NCBI RefSeq assembly: GCF_006385255.1
Contig: NZ_VFJE01000055.1
Coordinates: 62,001 to 126,000 of the forward strand
Direction of reading: 5' to 3'
Length of the DNA: 64,000 nucleotides
From: Flavobacterium microcysteis
Lineage (GTDB): Bacteria; Bacteroidota; Bacteroidia; Flavobacteriales; Flavobacteriaceae
The notes beneath the pieces are model-generated. The model had not been told where the DNA came from. It was given only the letters and a program-made list of their open reading frames with translations, and did no database searches. Positions 17,430 to 25,818 of the stretch are shown here, in pieces. A program made the position numbers and the translations under genes. Each line of letters begins with the position of its first letter. Position 1 is the first letter of the stretch.

Positions 17430-18236
17430 CTACTCCAGATTGAAATATTTTGCCATTTCAAGGTTTTCAGAAAAATATTTTTTCGGATTTAAGCCTGTAA
17501 AATATTTGAAATCTTTTATGAAATGTGCCTGGTCGTAGAAGCCAACATCATGTGCAACAGTAGTAAAACTTCTAAAATCTTTATTTTCAATAAGCTGTAA
17601 CGCATTATTGAACCGTATGATTCTTGAAAATAATTTTAGGCTCAATCCGACGTTTGAAAGGAATTTTCGCTCCAAATGACGCTGTCCTATTTTTAGTTCA
17701 GCAGTGAGTTTTTCTATAGCAATCATTCCGTCTGATTGGATGATTTCATCAACACAGCGTTCGATTACGGCATTATCGGGAACATTTTTGAGTCTGCTTT
17801 CAAGAAAAGCTTCAATAACTTCAACACGTTCTTTATTATTCTGGCAGCGGTTCATTTTTTCTTCCAATGAACTACTGTCTTTCCAGATATTTGAAATTTC
17901 CATAAAAATACCGGTCAGGTCACTCACCGGAAAATCAATAAAAGGCTGTAGTCCGGCTGGCTGAAACCGAATGCTGAAAATGCCGACTTTGCCCATTCCT
18001 TGTACTTCAATAAACTTTTTTAACTGTCCGTGAATAAAGTTTTTTGGCTGTTCTTCGGCCCCATTTTTAGTATAGGTTACGAATAAATCACCATGATTGA
18101 AAATCAGTTCGATACAGCCATCGGGGAAAATGCGCTCCCTTGAATGCGGTTCTGAATCGTCCAGATTGTCTAAGCTCCAATAACAGCGAATGTATTTTGA
18201 AAGCTTTTCATTTGGTGAAAAAATGCGATAATCCAT
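17430..18236 (-). CDS. AraC-family regulator with DUF6597-type sensor domain
   Basis: The 268-aa protein has an N-terminal domain (PNEKLSKYIRCYWSLDN......IFPDGCIELIFNHG, then RFQPAGLQPFIDFPVSDLTG) that matches the DUF6597 sensor found on many Bacteroidota AraC proteins. At the C-terminus, IGQRHLERKFLSNVGLSLKLFSRIIRFNNAL and VAHDVGFYDQAHFIKDFKYFTGLNPKKY form the two helix-turn-helices. It follows the SRPBCC gene by one base (stop at 18238, ATG at 18236), so the pair is one transcript. The usual inference is that it senses a small molecule and controls its own operon. The ligand is unknown. Confidence 0.88.
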   Translation of the reverse strand: MDYRIFSPNEKLSKYIRCYWSLDNLDDSEPHSRERIFPDGCIELIFNHGDLFVTYTKNGAEEQPKNFIHGQLKKFIEVQGMGKVGIFSIRFQPAGLQPFIDFPVSDLTGIFMEISNIWKDSSSLEEKMNRCQNNKERVEVIEAFLESRLKNVPDNAVIERCVDEIIQSDGMIAIEKLTAELKIGQRHLERKFLSNVGLSLKLFSRIIRFNNALQLIENKDFRSFTTVAHDVGFYDQAHFIKDFKYFTGLNPKKYFSENLEMAKYFNLE

Positions 18237-18237
18237 C

Positions 18238-18732
18238 CTAATTATTTATCATCGGGAATGTATTTTCATCCTTGTTTCTTAAATCCAATCCGCCTTCATA
18301 CACTGATTTCAGATTAATCAAATAGAAACTCCAACCTGTGTGGCATCCCAAACGGATATCTCTTTTTGAATTTTCATCGGTCGGAATGTTTTTTTGTGTA
18401 AGCTCAACCAACACATAACCGTCTTCTTGTGTAAGTTTGATGTCTACAAGGCAGTTTCCTGCAAAAGTAAATTGAAGAAAATCAGTACCGTTAGCTTCCG
18501 TAATTTTTCCTGTTTCGGCATCGTCATATAAAAACCATTTCCAATCGTAAGAAAAATCTTTTTCAACAGCTTGGTCAGAATTGATTTTTTTACCTTCTTT
18601 ATTAAAAAAAGAAGCGTTGCTTAAAAACCATTTCTCAATTTCTGAAGAAGTGGTCCATGCGTTGTAAAGAGTTGAAAGGCTAGCCTTTACTGCAATTTTT
18701 CTGGTGAATTTTGTCCAGTCGAAATTTTCCAT
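18238..18732 (-). CDS. SRPBCC/AHSA1-family protein
   Basis: The 164-aa protein has the START-like helix-grip layout of AHSA1 proteins: RKIAVKASLSTLYNAWTTSSEIEKWFLSNASF at the N-terminus, then DFLQFTFAG and VLVELTQKNI, and a C-terminal GCHTGWSFYLINLKSVYEGGLDLR. Such cytoplasmic domains bind hydrophobic ligands, but biochemical roles are mostly unknown. It is co-transcribed with the AraC regulator one base downstream. AHSA1 with AraC or ArsR regulators is a common small-operon pattern. Confidence 0.85.
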   Translation of the reverse strand: MENFDWTKFTRKIAVKASLSTLYNAWTTSSEIEKWFLSNASFFNKEGKKINSDQAVEKDFSYDWKWFLYDDAETGKITEANGTDFLQFTFAGNCLVDIKLTQEDGYVLVELTQKNIPTDENSKRDIRLGCHTGWSFYLINLKSVYEGGLDLRNKDENTFPMINN

Positions 18733-18841
18733 AGCGAGATTTTTTATGGACTAAAGTAAGTAAAAAAACTCAACCCGAAGCCTCATGGAAGATAAACAAT
18801 TTTTTTGTAAATTTGCACTCCAATTAGATAAGGAAGAAAAG

Positions 18842-19918
18842 ATGTTAGATAGATTGCAGATTGTAAAACAGCGTTTTGACGAGATTTCGGATTTGATCAT
18901 CCAGCCAGATGTCATTGCCGACCAGAAGCGCTATATTCAATTGAACAAAGAATATAAAGACATGAAAGCGCTTGTAGAAAAGCGTGACGAGTATGTGAAT
19001 ATAATGGGCAATATCGATGAAGCAAATGAAATTATTGCTGACGGTAGCGACCCAGAAATGACTGAAATGGCAAAAATGCAGTTGGATGAAGCCAAGCAAA
19101 GATTGCCAGAATTAGAAGAAGAAATCAAGTTCTTGTTGATCCCTAAAGATCCGGAAGATGCGAAAAACGTAATGGTTGAGATCCGTGCCGGAACGGGTGG
19201 GGATGAAGCCAGTATTTTTGCAGGAGACTTGTTCAGAATGTATACAAAATATTGCGAAAGCAAAGGCTGGAGAACTTCAGTTGTAGATATGAACGAAGGA
19301 ACTTCTGGAGGTTTCAAGGAAGTTATTTTTGAAGTTACAGGTGACGATGTTTACGGAACTTTAAAATTTGAAGCGGGAGTACACCGTGTACAGCGTGTGC
19401 CTCAGACTGAAACCCAAGGCCGTGTGCATACATCAGCAGCAACAGTAATGGTTTTGCCGGAAGCGGAAGAATTTGATGTACAGATTGACATGAACGATGT
19501 GCGTATCGACTTTTTCTGTTCATCAGGACCTGGAGGACAGTCGGTAAACACGACTAAGTCTGCTGTTCGTTTGACGCACATTCCAACTGGATTAGTAGCA
19601 CAATGTCAGGACGAAAAATCACAACATAAGAATAAGGATAAAGCATTTACCGTTTTACGTTCTCGTTTGTATGAACAGGAATTGGCTAAAAAACAGGAAG
19701 AAGATGCTCAAAAGCGTAGCTCTCAGGTAAGTTCTGGTGACCGTTCTGCAAAAATCCGTACATATAACTATGCTCAAGGCCGTGTAACTGATCACAGAAT
19801 TGGATTGACGTTATACGATTTAGGAAACATCATGAACGGAGATATCCATAAGATTGTTGACGAGCTTCAACTAGTCAGCAATACTGAAAAACTAAAAGAA
19901 GCCAGCGAAGTATTCTAA
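18842..19918 (+). CDS. prfA: Peptide chain release factor 1
   Basis: The protein is 358 aa from the ATG at 18842. A longer frame starting at 18785 would include the TAAATTTG -7-like box near 18810, so I reject it. It has [14 protein letters not shown] (GGQ catalytic loop for peptidyl-tRNA hydrolysis) and [18 protein letters not shown], where PQT occupies the place of the RF1 stop-codon-reading P-x-T motif (RF2 has SPF). It recognises UAA and UAG. It is followed by a weak hairpin (19927-19953) and pyrF. Confidence 0.96.
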   Translation: MLDRLQIVKQRFDEISDLIIQPDVIADQKRYIQLNKEYKDMKALVEKRDEYVNIMGNIDEANEIIADGSDPEMTEMAKMQLDEAKQRLPELEEEIKFLLIPKDPEDAKNVMVEIRAGTGGDEASIFAGDLFRMYTKYCESKGWRTSVVDMNEGTSGGFKEVIFEVTGDDVYGTLKFEAGVHRVQRVPQTETQGRVHTSAATVMVLPEAEEFDVQIDMNDVRIDFFCSSGPGGQSVNTTKSAVRLTHIPTGLVAQCQDEKSQHKNKDKAFTVLRSRLYEQELAKKQEEDAQKRSSQVSSGDRSAKIRTYNYAQGRVTDHRIGLTLYDLGNIMNGDIHKIVDELQLVSNTEKLKEASEVF

Positions 19919-19926
19919 AGATAAAC

Positions 19927-19953
19927 AAGCCTCATTATTGGGGCTTTTTTTAT
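19927..19953 (+). terminator. Terminator between prfA and pyrF
   Basis: AAGCCTC pairs (one G-T wobble) with GGGGCTT around ATTATT and is followed by a T-run. It is short but well placed 9 bases after the prfA stop. Confidence 0.65.
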
Positions 19954-19973
19954 AAGACTAACTACACAACACC

Positions 19974-20786
19974 ATGACAACACAACAACTCACCGAACAA
20001 ATTCGCCAAAAAAAATCCTTCCTTTGTATCGGATTGGATGTCGATCTGAATAAGATTCCATCGCATCTTCTTGATACGGAAGACCCGATTTTTGAATTCA
20101 ACAAAGCCATTATCGATGCTACTCATGATCTAGCCGTAGCCTATAAGCCTAACACGGCTTTTTATGAAGCCTATGGAATCAAAGGCTGGATTTCACTCGA
20201 AAAAACAATTCGTTACATCAACGAGAAGCATCCTGAAATTTTTACAATTGCAGATGCTAAACGGGGTGATATTGGAAATACTTCTTCTATGTATGCCAAG
20301 GCTTTTTTAGAAGACCTGGCTTTTGATTCAGTAACGGTCGCACCTTATATGGGGAAAGATTCTGTTGAACCTTTTTTGGCTGTAAAAGATAAATTCACGA
20401 TACTTTTGGCATTGACTTCCAATGAAGGCGCTTTCGATTTCCAAACAAAATCAGTTGATGGGAAAGAGCTTTACAAACAGGTTATTGAAACATCAAAACA
20501 GTGGAAAAATTCCGAAAATCTGATGTATGTTGTAGGAGCTACCAAAGCAGAATATTTTACTGAAATACGAAAAATAATCCCTACGAGTTTTTTGCTGGTT
20601 CCGGGTGTGGGTGCCCAAGGAGGTAGTCTTTCCGAAGTTTGCAAATATGGAATGTCTGAAAATGTTGGATTGCTGATTAATTCATCAAGAGGAATCATAT
20701 ATGCTTCACAACAGCAGGATTTTGCAGAAAAGGCAAGAGAAGAAGCAATCAAGATACAGCAGGAAATGGAACAAATTTTAAATTAA
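19974..20786 (+). CDS. pyrF: Orotidine 5'-phosphate decarboxylase (type 2)
   Basis: The 270-aa protein starts [28 protein letters not shown] and has [19 protein letters not shown], the catalytic D-x-K-R-x-D-I motif of OMP decarboxylase. The GIGNTS variant and the length (about 270 rather than 230) are typical of the archaeal/bacterial type 2 subfamily. It catalyses the last step of UMP synthesis. The DoxX-like gene begins 9 bases after it, and an ABC-type binding protein 3 bases after that, so they probably share a transcript. Confidence 0.96.
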   Translation: MTTQQLTEQIRQKKSFLCIGLDVDLNKIPSHLLDTEDPIFEFNKAIIDATHDLAVAYKPNTAFYEAYGIKGWISLEKTIRYINEKHPEIFTIADAKRGDIGNTSSMYAKAFLEDLAFDSVTVAPYMGKDSVEPFLAVKDKFTILLALTSNEGAFDFQTKSVDGKELYKQVIETSKQWKNSENLMYVVGATKAEYFTEIRKIIPTSFLLVPGVGAQGGSLSEVCKYGMSENVGLLINSSRGIIYASQQQDFAEKAREEAIKIQQEMEQILN

Positions 20787-20795
20787 TTTATTTCT

Positions 20796-21185
20796 ATGGA
20801 TAGGACTTTTATTCTTCGTTTTGCAGTTGCCATAATCCTAATCATGCATAGCGTGCCGGGAATGTTCAATAACGGGATTCATGAGTTTGGAACCTTTTAT
20901 CTGGATACGGTTGGGTTTGCACCTTATGGAATTTTGCTTGCCTGGCTGATTAAACTATCCCATGTAGTAGCGGCGGTATTGCTTTTGTTGAATAAATATG
21001 TCAAGATTGCATCAATCGTTACCATTTTAATTTTGATTATGGGAATTATTATGGTTCATTATCCGGAAGGTTGGTTTGTTGTTGGCGGCGGAAGAAATGG
21101 TATGGAATTTAACTTCCTGCTTATTTTTGTGCTTTTGGCAATTATGTTTCCCGAGGGAATAAAGAATAAACTATCAAAAAAATAG
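20796..21185 (+). CDS. DoxX-like membrane protein
   Basis: The 129-aa protein has four membrane segments: residues 4-21 (ILRFAVAIILIMHSVPG), 43-64 (LLAWLIKLSHVVAAVLLLL), 70-86 (IASIVTILILIMGIIMV) and 104-121 (FNFLLIFVLLAIMFPEG). This is the four-helix layout of the DoxX/DoxD-like family, whose members have been linked to sulfur or redox chemistry in the membrane. The exact role is unknown. It is packed between pyrF and the ABC-type binding protein with gaps of 9 and 3 bases. Confidence 0.8.
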   Translation: MDRTFILRFAVAIILIMHSVPGMFNNGIHEFGTFYLDTVGFAPYGILLAWLIKLSHVVAAVLLLLNKYVKIASIVTILILIMGIIMVHYPEGWFVVGGGRNGMEFNFLLIFVLLAIMFPEGIKNKLSKK

Positions 21186-21188
21186 CCA

Positions 21189-21995
21189 TTGAAAACCTAT
21201 ATTGACCAATTGGGCAATTCGCATACTTTTGAATCTGCTCCCAAAAGAATTATTTCACTTGTACCTTCGCAAACAGAATTGCTGTTTGATTTAGGACTGG
21301 AAGATTCTATTGTGGGAATTACCAAATTTTGTGTACATCCGTATCATTTAAAATCGACTAAAAAGATGATTGGAGGAACCAAAAAGGTACATTATGAAAA
21401 GATAAAGTTGCTGCAACCCGATATTATTATTGCCAATAAAGAAGAGAATACACTTGAAATCGTCGAAGAATTACAAAAAATCTGTCCGGTTTGGGTCACC
21501 AATATCCTTACAATTGGTGATAGCTTGCAGATGATTTCAGATTTCGGACAATTGTTCAACAAACGTACAGAAGCTCAAAAGTGGATTGATAAAATACAAT
21601 TTGCCTTAGCCGATTTCAAAAATTTCATTAAAGACAAAGAAGAACAAAAAGCGGCTTATTTTATCTGGGCAAATCCATATATGGCAGCGGGTGGTGATAA
21701 TTTTATCAATGAAATGTTGAAACTGAATAAGTTTAAGAATATCTACGATAACAACCCAAAATACGAGGGCAGGTATCCAGAAGTTGTTATTCAAAAAATG
21801 AAAATTCAGGGAGATCCTGATTTGGTTTTGCTATCCTCTGAACCTTTTCCGTTTAAAGACGAACATGCCTTTGAATTGGGACGCTATACGCATCATGCCA
21901 AGACCATCTTTGTTGATGGTGAGATGTTTTCCTGGTATGGAAGCCACATGGCAAAGGCCTTTGATTATTTTAAAAAGCTACATGCTAATCTATAA
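21189..21995 (+). CDS. BtuF-like metal/cofactor-binding protein without signal peptide
   Basis: The 268-aa protein is read from a TTG start at 21189, three bases after the preceding stop; no ATG fits the conserved N-terminus. It has PKRIISLVPSQTELLFDLGLEDSIVGITKFCVHP, the start of BtuF/FecB-like helical-backbone binding proteins. KIKLLQPDIIIANKEEN and a C-terminal FVDGEMFSWYGSHMAKAFDYF follow. No export signal is visible, unlike a periplasmic binding protein, and no permease or ATPase is next to it. It may bind cobalamin or a related ligand in the cytoplasm; this is inference. Confidence 0.8.
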   Translation: MKTYIDQLGNSHTFESAPKRIISLVPSQTELLFDLGLEDSIVGITKFCVHPYHLKSTKKMIGGTKKVHYEKIKLLQPDIIIANKEENTLEIVEELQKICPVWVTNILTIGDSLQMISDFGQLFNKRTEAQKWIDKIQFALADFKNFIKDKEEQKAAYFIWANPYMAAGGDNFINEMLKLNKFKNIYDNNPKYEGRYPEVVIQKMKIQGDPDLVLLSSEPFPFKDEHAFELGRYTHHAKTIFVDGEMFSWYGSHMAKAFDYFKKLHANL

Positions 21996-22023
21996 AAAAA
22001 GCTGTCCTTTGGGACAGCTTTTT
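21994..22023 (+). terminator. Terminator after the pyrF operon
   Basis: GCTGTCC (22001-22007) pairs with GGACAGC (22012-22018), with A-run and T-run flanks. It separates the rightward BtuF-like gene from the leftward lipocalin-like gene. Confidence 0.85.
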
Positions 22024-22042
22024 GATTTAGCAACGTTATGTT

Positions 22043-22639
22043 TTATTGTCTTTGGAAAACGTAACGTTTTACTTTTGTAACTCCGTTAACGGTTACGGTT
22101 TTCTCATAATAAAAACGATTATTGCTATCCGTAAAATGGATAATCAAATTTTCAGAAACTCCATCAATAGTAAGTACGTAAGTAGTGTCCTGTGCTGTCC
22201 AGAAACCTAGCTTTTGTTCAGACATTAGGCATTCTCCTGTACCGTTGTCATCGTCATCATTGTCGTCACTGCCGCCATCATCGGTGTTGTCATCGGTAGA
22301 ATGGTCGTCGTCACCTTCATCATCGCTGTTGTCGTCACTATTATCATCACTATTATCGTCGCTATTGTCATCACCGTTATCATCGTCATCATGTGAACCC
22401 ATTCTTCTGGAAGAATTGGAATAGACTTCATGTGTGAACTGCTCTGAACCGAAAATATAGGTTTCCTGAAGCGCACAACTGCTTAAGCTGACAGCGTTTC
22501 CATCTGTATATTCTTCAACCAGTTTCCAGGTTCCGACAATAGCGTTGCCCATGTCTCTGGTATTGTCATCGTCCTTGTTACAATTGGAAAGGAGAAGTCC
22601 GGTGATAATCAATAAAATAATTGCTGTAATTTTTTTCAT
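22043..22639 (-). CDS. Lipocalin-like lipoprotein with acidic repeat insertion
   Basis: The 198-aa protein starts MKKITAIILLIITGLLLSNC, a lipoprotein signal with Cys20. The mature part starts like flavobacterial lipocalin-like proteins (IVGTWKLVEEYTDGNAV.L..CALQETYIFGSEQF) and ends with typical strands (GFWTAQDTTYVLTIDGVSENLIIHF). Between the two halves sits about 50 residues made almost only of Asp, Asn, Ser and Gly, including four NSDD repeats. The insertion falls between two Cys (SCAL and ECLM) that normally face each other across a short loop. Acidic repeats of this sort often bind Ca2+. The binding partner is unknown. Confidence 0.75.
   Translation of the reverse strand: MKKITAIILLIITGLLLSNCNKDDDNTRDMGNAIVGTWKLVEEYTDGNAVSLSSCALQETYIFGSEQFTHEVYSNSSRRMGSHDDDDNGDDNSDDNSDDNSDDNSDDEGDDDHSTDDNTDDGGSDDNDDDDNGTGECLMSEQKLGFWTAQDTTYVLTIDGVSENLIIHFTDSNNRFYYEKTVTVNGVTKVKRYVFQRQ
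22306..22390. repeat. 12-bp in-gene repeat coding Asn-Ser-Asp-Asp
   Basis: About five imperfect 12-bp units of the type attatcatcact (plus strand) encode four NSDD copies and neighbouring acidic residues in the lipocalin-like lipoprotein. Third codon positions differ between copies, so the repeat is not a very recent expansion. Confidence 0.8.
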
Positions 22640-22672
22640 TGTTTTGATTTTTAGATTATTGTTATAATTGGT

Positions 22673-24181
22673 TTATTGGTTTACAAATTTGATTGCAATC
22701 GTAAAGATGTCGGCTTCCAGTTTGTCGCTTCGTGTATAATGATTGTATCTGAAATCGATATTCTTCAGTCCGAATTTAAAAATGCTGAATGGCGGAAATA
22801 CCGCTGCATAGCTCAGTCCAGCACCAAACTGGTGACTGTCAAAAGAGGAAAGGTCGTAGTCTGAAGTATAATACCTCTGACTCGAAAAATGTTGCTCGAA
22901 AGGAGCAAAATAATCCATCGCCTTTTGGGTATAAAAACGGTACATCGGATAAGCAGTAAAAGTTTGCGATATCTTTATCGGCAGTTCAATACTGGCCGTA
23001 TGGGAATTCAAGCCCCAATCATCAGAATAAAAACGATAATAGGTTCGAAGCACCATCAGGTCATTGATATAATAATTCAATCGTGCACCAATAGGCAATT
23101 TGAAACGGCTGCCCGGAAGTCTTTCTACATCATCTGCCAATCGGTAAACGCCTCTATTGTTTTGCGTCTCATAAACAGGGATATAGCGCTTCTGTCCGAT
23201 ATAATAATTGGCCTTGTCTGCAAAATAAACCCTATGGTAAGGAGTTGACAGCAAACCTTCCTGATAAAGCACATCCAAGAAAACGGAAACCTGTAAGTTT
23301 TTTGTCAGTACTTGCGAATAGCTTAAAGACAGCGAATAAGAGTTTCTCTTTTCATTGTCAAATTCAGAAAAATAGAACGGAAGGTAGTTGGTCGATTCAA
23401 CGCCATACTGGTCATAGACGGTCACATCTTTAAAATAGCCTTTGTTCTGAAAACCTAGCCCATATTTAGCATATTCATGCAGTTCTGTCGGATAAATTGC
23501 TTTCCAACGATCCAGGTAAGCACTCGCTTTAATTGAAATTTCTGAATTCTTATCATCAGATAATTTTGCAATGCCTCCGCCAAATCCGAAAGATTGGTAA
23601 TCGTATTCTCTTGAAACGGAAAGATTAGTACTCCAAATCAGAGTCCTGTCATCTGAACTATGGCTGTAATTAGCAGACAACGAAGTCAACACATCTTTTC
23701 TGGAAGCGCCTGTCGATTCAATCCATGGACTGCCATACGGAAGCTGACGCAAGGTGCCGGTGCCATATTCATCATCATCGTAGCTATCCCGATTCTGTGT
23801 TTTTGTAGGATTGGCAATGCGTCGGGAAGCACCGGTATTTGTACCGTTATCCACATAACTCCCGTCTGTAAAAAACGGATTGATATTGCTTGATGAAGCA
23901 GAAGTATAGGCAGAAAACCCAGCATCGATAGTAAGGACATCGTCAGCATTCAGCGGAATTGTAAGTACAACATTTGCCGCTGCATCAGTAAGTTTTTCTG
24001 TACCAATACCACCTGAAACCGCAGAATGGTTTCCATCTTGCTTATAGTAACTGCTGATAAATTCAATTTCTGAAGTTTCCAGAACTCTTTTTTTATAGCT
24101 TACTTCAGTTGAATCGGTTTCCTGTGCAAAACAGCTGATGCTTATTAAAAAAACGAAAATAGTTTGTTTTAGTGTAAACAT
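22673..24181 (-). CDS. DUF3570 outer-membrane beta-barrel-like protein
   Basis: The protein is 502 aa from the ATG at 24181, whose A is also the last base of the DUF4266 TAA (TAATG). A start three codons earlier is possible. A signal peptide (MFTLKQTIFVFLISISCFAQ) is followed by alternating amphipathic strands and a C-terminal aromatic-rich strand (IFTIAIKFVNQ) typical of an outer-membrane barrel. The motif STGASRKDVLTSLSANYSHSSDDRT is characteristic of the family. DUF3570 usually travels with DUF4266, ApbE and thioredoxin genes, as here. It is the last gene of the seven-gene leftward operon. Its function is unknown. Confidence 0.85.
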   Translation of the reverse strand: MFTLKQTIFVFLISISCFAQETDSTEVSYKKRVLETSEIEFISSYYKQDGNHSAVSGGIGTEKLTDAAANVVLTIPLNADDVLTIDAGFSAYTSASSSNINPFFTDGSYVDNGTNTGASRRIANPTKTQNRDSYDDDEYGTGTLRQLPYGSPWIESTGASRKDVLTSLSANYSHSSDDRTLIWSTNLSVSREYDYQSFGFGGGIAKLSDDKNSEISIKASAYLDRWKAIYPTELHEYAKYGLGFQNKGYFKDVTVYDQYGVESTNYLPFYFSEFDNEKRNSYSLSLSYSQVLTKNLQVSVFLDVLYQEGLLSTPYHRVYFADKANYYIGQKRYIPVYETQNNRGVYRLADDVERLPGSRFKLPIGARLNYYINDLMVLRTYYRFYSDDWGLNSHTASIELPIKISQTFTAYPMYRFYTQKAMDYFAPFEQHFSSQRYYTSDYDLSSFDSHQFGAGLSYAAVFPPFSIFKFGLKNIDFRYNHYTRSDKLEADIFTIAIKFVNQ

Positions 24182-24396
24182 TAATTGCATCCACAGCCTC
24201 CTCCTGTCTTGCCGCCGTTTGCTCCGGAAGCACCTTCTCTATATATCTGAAAATTAGTTTCGTGTCGTTCTGCTGTTTTTGCAGACAGTTTCATTTCAGG
24301 GTCGTTAATATTTTGTTTTTCATATTCTTTTACCTTAACACTCTTGCAGGATTGCAGGAACAGAATGCAAAAGAAAATCAATAGTATATGTCTCAT
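24181..24396 (-). CDS. DUF4266 small lipoprotein with Gly/Cys tail
   Basis: The 71-aa protein starts MRHILLIFFCILFLQSC, a lipoprotein signal with Cys17, so the mature part is only about 55 residues. It has VKEYEKQNINDPEMKLSA and ends REGASGANGGKTGGGCGCN, the Gly-rich CGC tail of DUF4266. Its ATG overlaps the ApbE stop (ATGA) and its stop overlaps the DUF3570 start (TAATG), so all three are translationally coupled. The two tail Cys could bind a metal or cofactor or be substrates of the thioredoxin encoded upstream. That is inference. Confidence 0.9.
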   Translation of the reverse strand: MRHILLIFFCILFLQSCKSVKVKEYEKQNINDPEMKLSAKTAERHETNFQIYREGASGANGGKTGGGCGCN

Positions 24397-25379
24397 TGTT
24401 GGTATTTTTTAATATCGATGGTATCTGAATAAAAAATATGGCCATTCTCATCAACGATTACGCAGCTCATTCCCGGAATCTGGTTGATGAGGTTTAATCC
24501 GGCTTCTTTTCCCATAACCATTATAGAAGTTGAAAAACCGTTTGCCAGTTCGGCACTTGAAGCAAAAACGGTTACGCTCGAAATTCCTCTGGCCGGATAT
24601 CCAGTACGTGGGTCAATAATATGGGAATATTTTTTTCCTTCTAAGACGACAAATTTTTCATAATCACCAGAAGTAACTACAGCATTTCCGGATAATGGAA
24701 AAGTTGCAAAAACCTTATTCTGGTTCATCGGATTAGTAATCCCGACGGTCCATTCTTTTCCATCCGGTTGTTTTCCCCAGGTATTCATATCGCCGGAAGC
24801 ATTGATAATGCCGGCAGGAACACCTTTAGAAATCATTAGTTCTTTAGTCTTGTCGGCAGCATAACCTTTTCCGATAGAACCAAAACCAATTTTCATTCCG
24901 GGTAACTTCAAGAAAATGGTGCTATTCTTCTTGTCCAGTATAATGTTTTTATAGCCTACTTTCTGTACGGATTTTTTAACGGCTTCTTCTGAAGGTACTG
25001 CTGTCATAGAGCCGTCGTATTTCCAGATTTTATCCATAGAGGCAAAACTGATATCAAAAGCGCCATCGGTCATTTTTGAAAATTGCAAGGCTCTTTCCGT
25101 CAATCCGAATAATTCCGCTGTCACTTTTACCGGTTTAATTCCGGCATTCCGATTGATTTCTGAAACCAGTGTCTCTTCTCTCCATTCTGATATGACGTTT
25201 TCAATACGCTCGATTTCGATAATTGCACTATCAATATAGGCTTCTGCTTCTGTAGCCGACTTGGCAGAAATATTAATGTCAAACCGACTGCCCATAAGCT
25301 TGACCGTTCTTTTTCGAACGACCTGAGCCTGCAGCGATAAGAAATTCAGGCATAAAAGTAGGAGGAACGCCTTTTTCAT
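24393..25379 (-). CDS. apbE: FAD:protein FMN transferase (ApbE)
   Basis: The 328-aa protein has an export signal (MKKAFLLLLCLNFLSLQAQ) and the ApbE core: GSRFDINISAKS at the start, MKIGFGSIGKGYAADKT, GIINASGDMNTWG (the usual N-x-G-G-D region) and HIIDPRTGYPARGISSVTVFA. ApbE attaches FMN from FAD covalently to Thr/Ser of extracytoplasmic flavoproteins with Mg2+. Its start overlaps the thioredoxin stop by one base and its stop overlaps the DUF4266 start. No classic NqrC/RnfG-type target is nearby, so its substrate may be within this operon. Confidence 0.95.
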   Translation of the reverse strand: MKKAFLLLLCLNFLSLQAQVVRKRTVKLMGSRFDINISAKSATEAEAYIDSAIIEIERIENVISEWREETLVSEINRNAGIKPVKVTAELFGLTERALQFSKMTDGAFDISFASMDKIWKYDGSMTAVPSEEAVKKSVQKVGYKNIILDKKNSTIFLKLPGMKIGFGSIGKGYAADKTKELMISKGVPAGIINASGDMNTWGKQPDGKEWTVGITNPMNQNKVFATFPLSGNAVVTSGDYEKFVVLEGKKYSHIIDPRTGYPARGISSVTVFASSAELANGFSTSIMVMGKEAGLNLINQIPGMSCVIVDENGHIFYSDTIDIKKYQQ

Positions 25380-25816
25380 TATCGGGATATAAATGACTTG
25401 ATTAGTGAAATATATTCAGAAGCCTTGATGTTTTCATAGCCTGTTTTACCCAAGACTTTTCCGGTTTTATCCAATACGACAACAAGAGGAAAAAAACCTT
25501 CCTTGTTGTATTTTTCAGCCAAGGTTTTGTTCTGATTTTTTTGTTCTTCAGACTGCTGGTTATTTTTCTTTTTAGGAAAATCAGCTTTGACCAAAACCCA
25601 TCCGGTATTGGCTTCTTTTTTGAATTCGTCAGATTGCCATACGCTTTTCTCAAGTTTAATACACGGAGCACACCAGTCTGAACCTGAAAAAACGAGCAAT
25701 ATTGGCTTGTTTTCTTTCGATGCGATTGTTTTTGCTTCAGAAAGCGAAGTATTCCATTTTTGAGAAAACCCAGGAAGTGAAGTTGCAAGCAAAAGAAGGA
25801 GCAATAGTTTTTTCAT
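25379..25816 (-). CDS. Exported thioredoxin-fold protein
   Basis: The 145-aa protein starts with a signal peptide (MKKLLLLLLLATSLPGFSQ). It has PILLVFSGSDWCAPCIKLEKSVW, a thioredoxin-type WCxxC active site (CAPC) of the periplasmic Thioredoxin_7-like branch. KYNKEGFFPLVVVLDKTGKVLGKTGYE then holds the cis-Pro segment. It probably reduces or isomerises disulfides on partner proteins of the operon, for example the Cys tail of DUF4266. It starts two bases after the T9SS gene's stop and overlaps apbE by one base. Confidence 0.9.
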   Translation of the reverse strand: MKKLLLLLLLATSLPGFSQKWNTSLSEAKTIASKENKPILLVFSGSDWCAPCIKLEKSVWQSDEFKKEANTGWVLVKADFPKKKNNQQSEEQKNQNKTLAEKYNKEGFFPLVVVLDKTGKVLGKTGYENIKASEYISLIKSFISR

Positions 25817-25818
25817 TG

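Noticed and set aside
18785..18841. Longer N-terminus for prfA
   Set aside because: It would include the likely promoter box and 19 residues not found in RF1 proteins.
22306..22390. Possible CRISPR-like repeat array
   Set aside because: The units are 12 bp, adjacent with no spacers, and code for NSDD in frame within a lipoprotein.
22185..22476. Ser-rich and Met/Thr-rich ORFs overlapping the lipocalin-like gene
   Set aside because: They are frame-shifted readings of the acidic repeat and have no signal, start context or domain.
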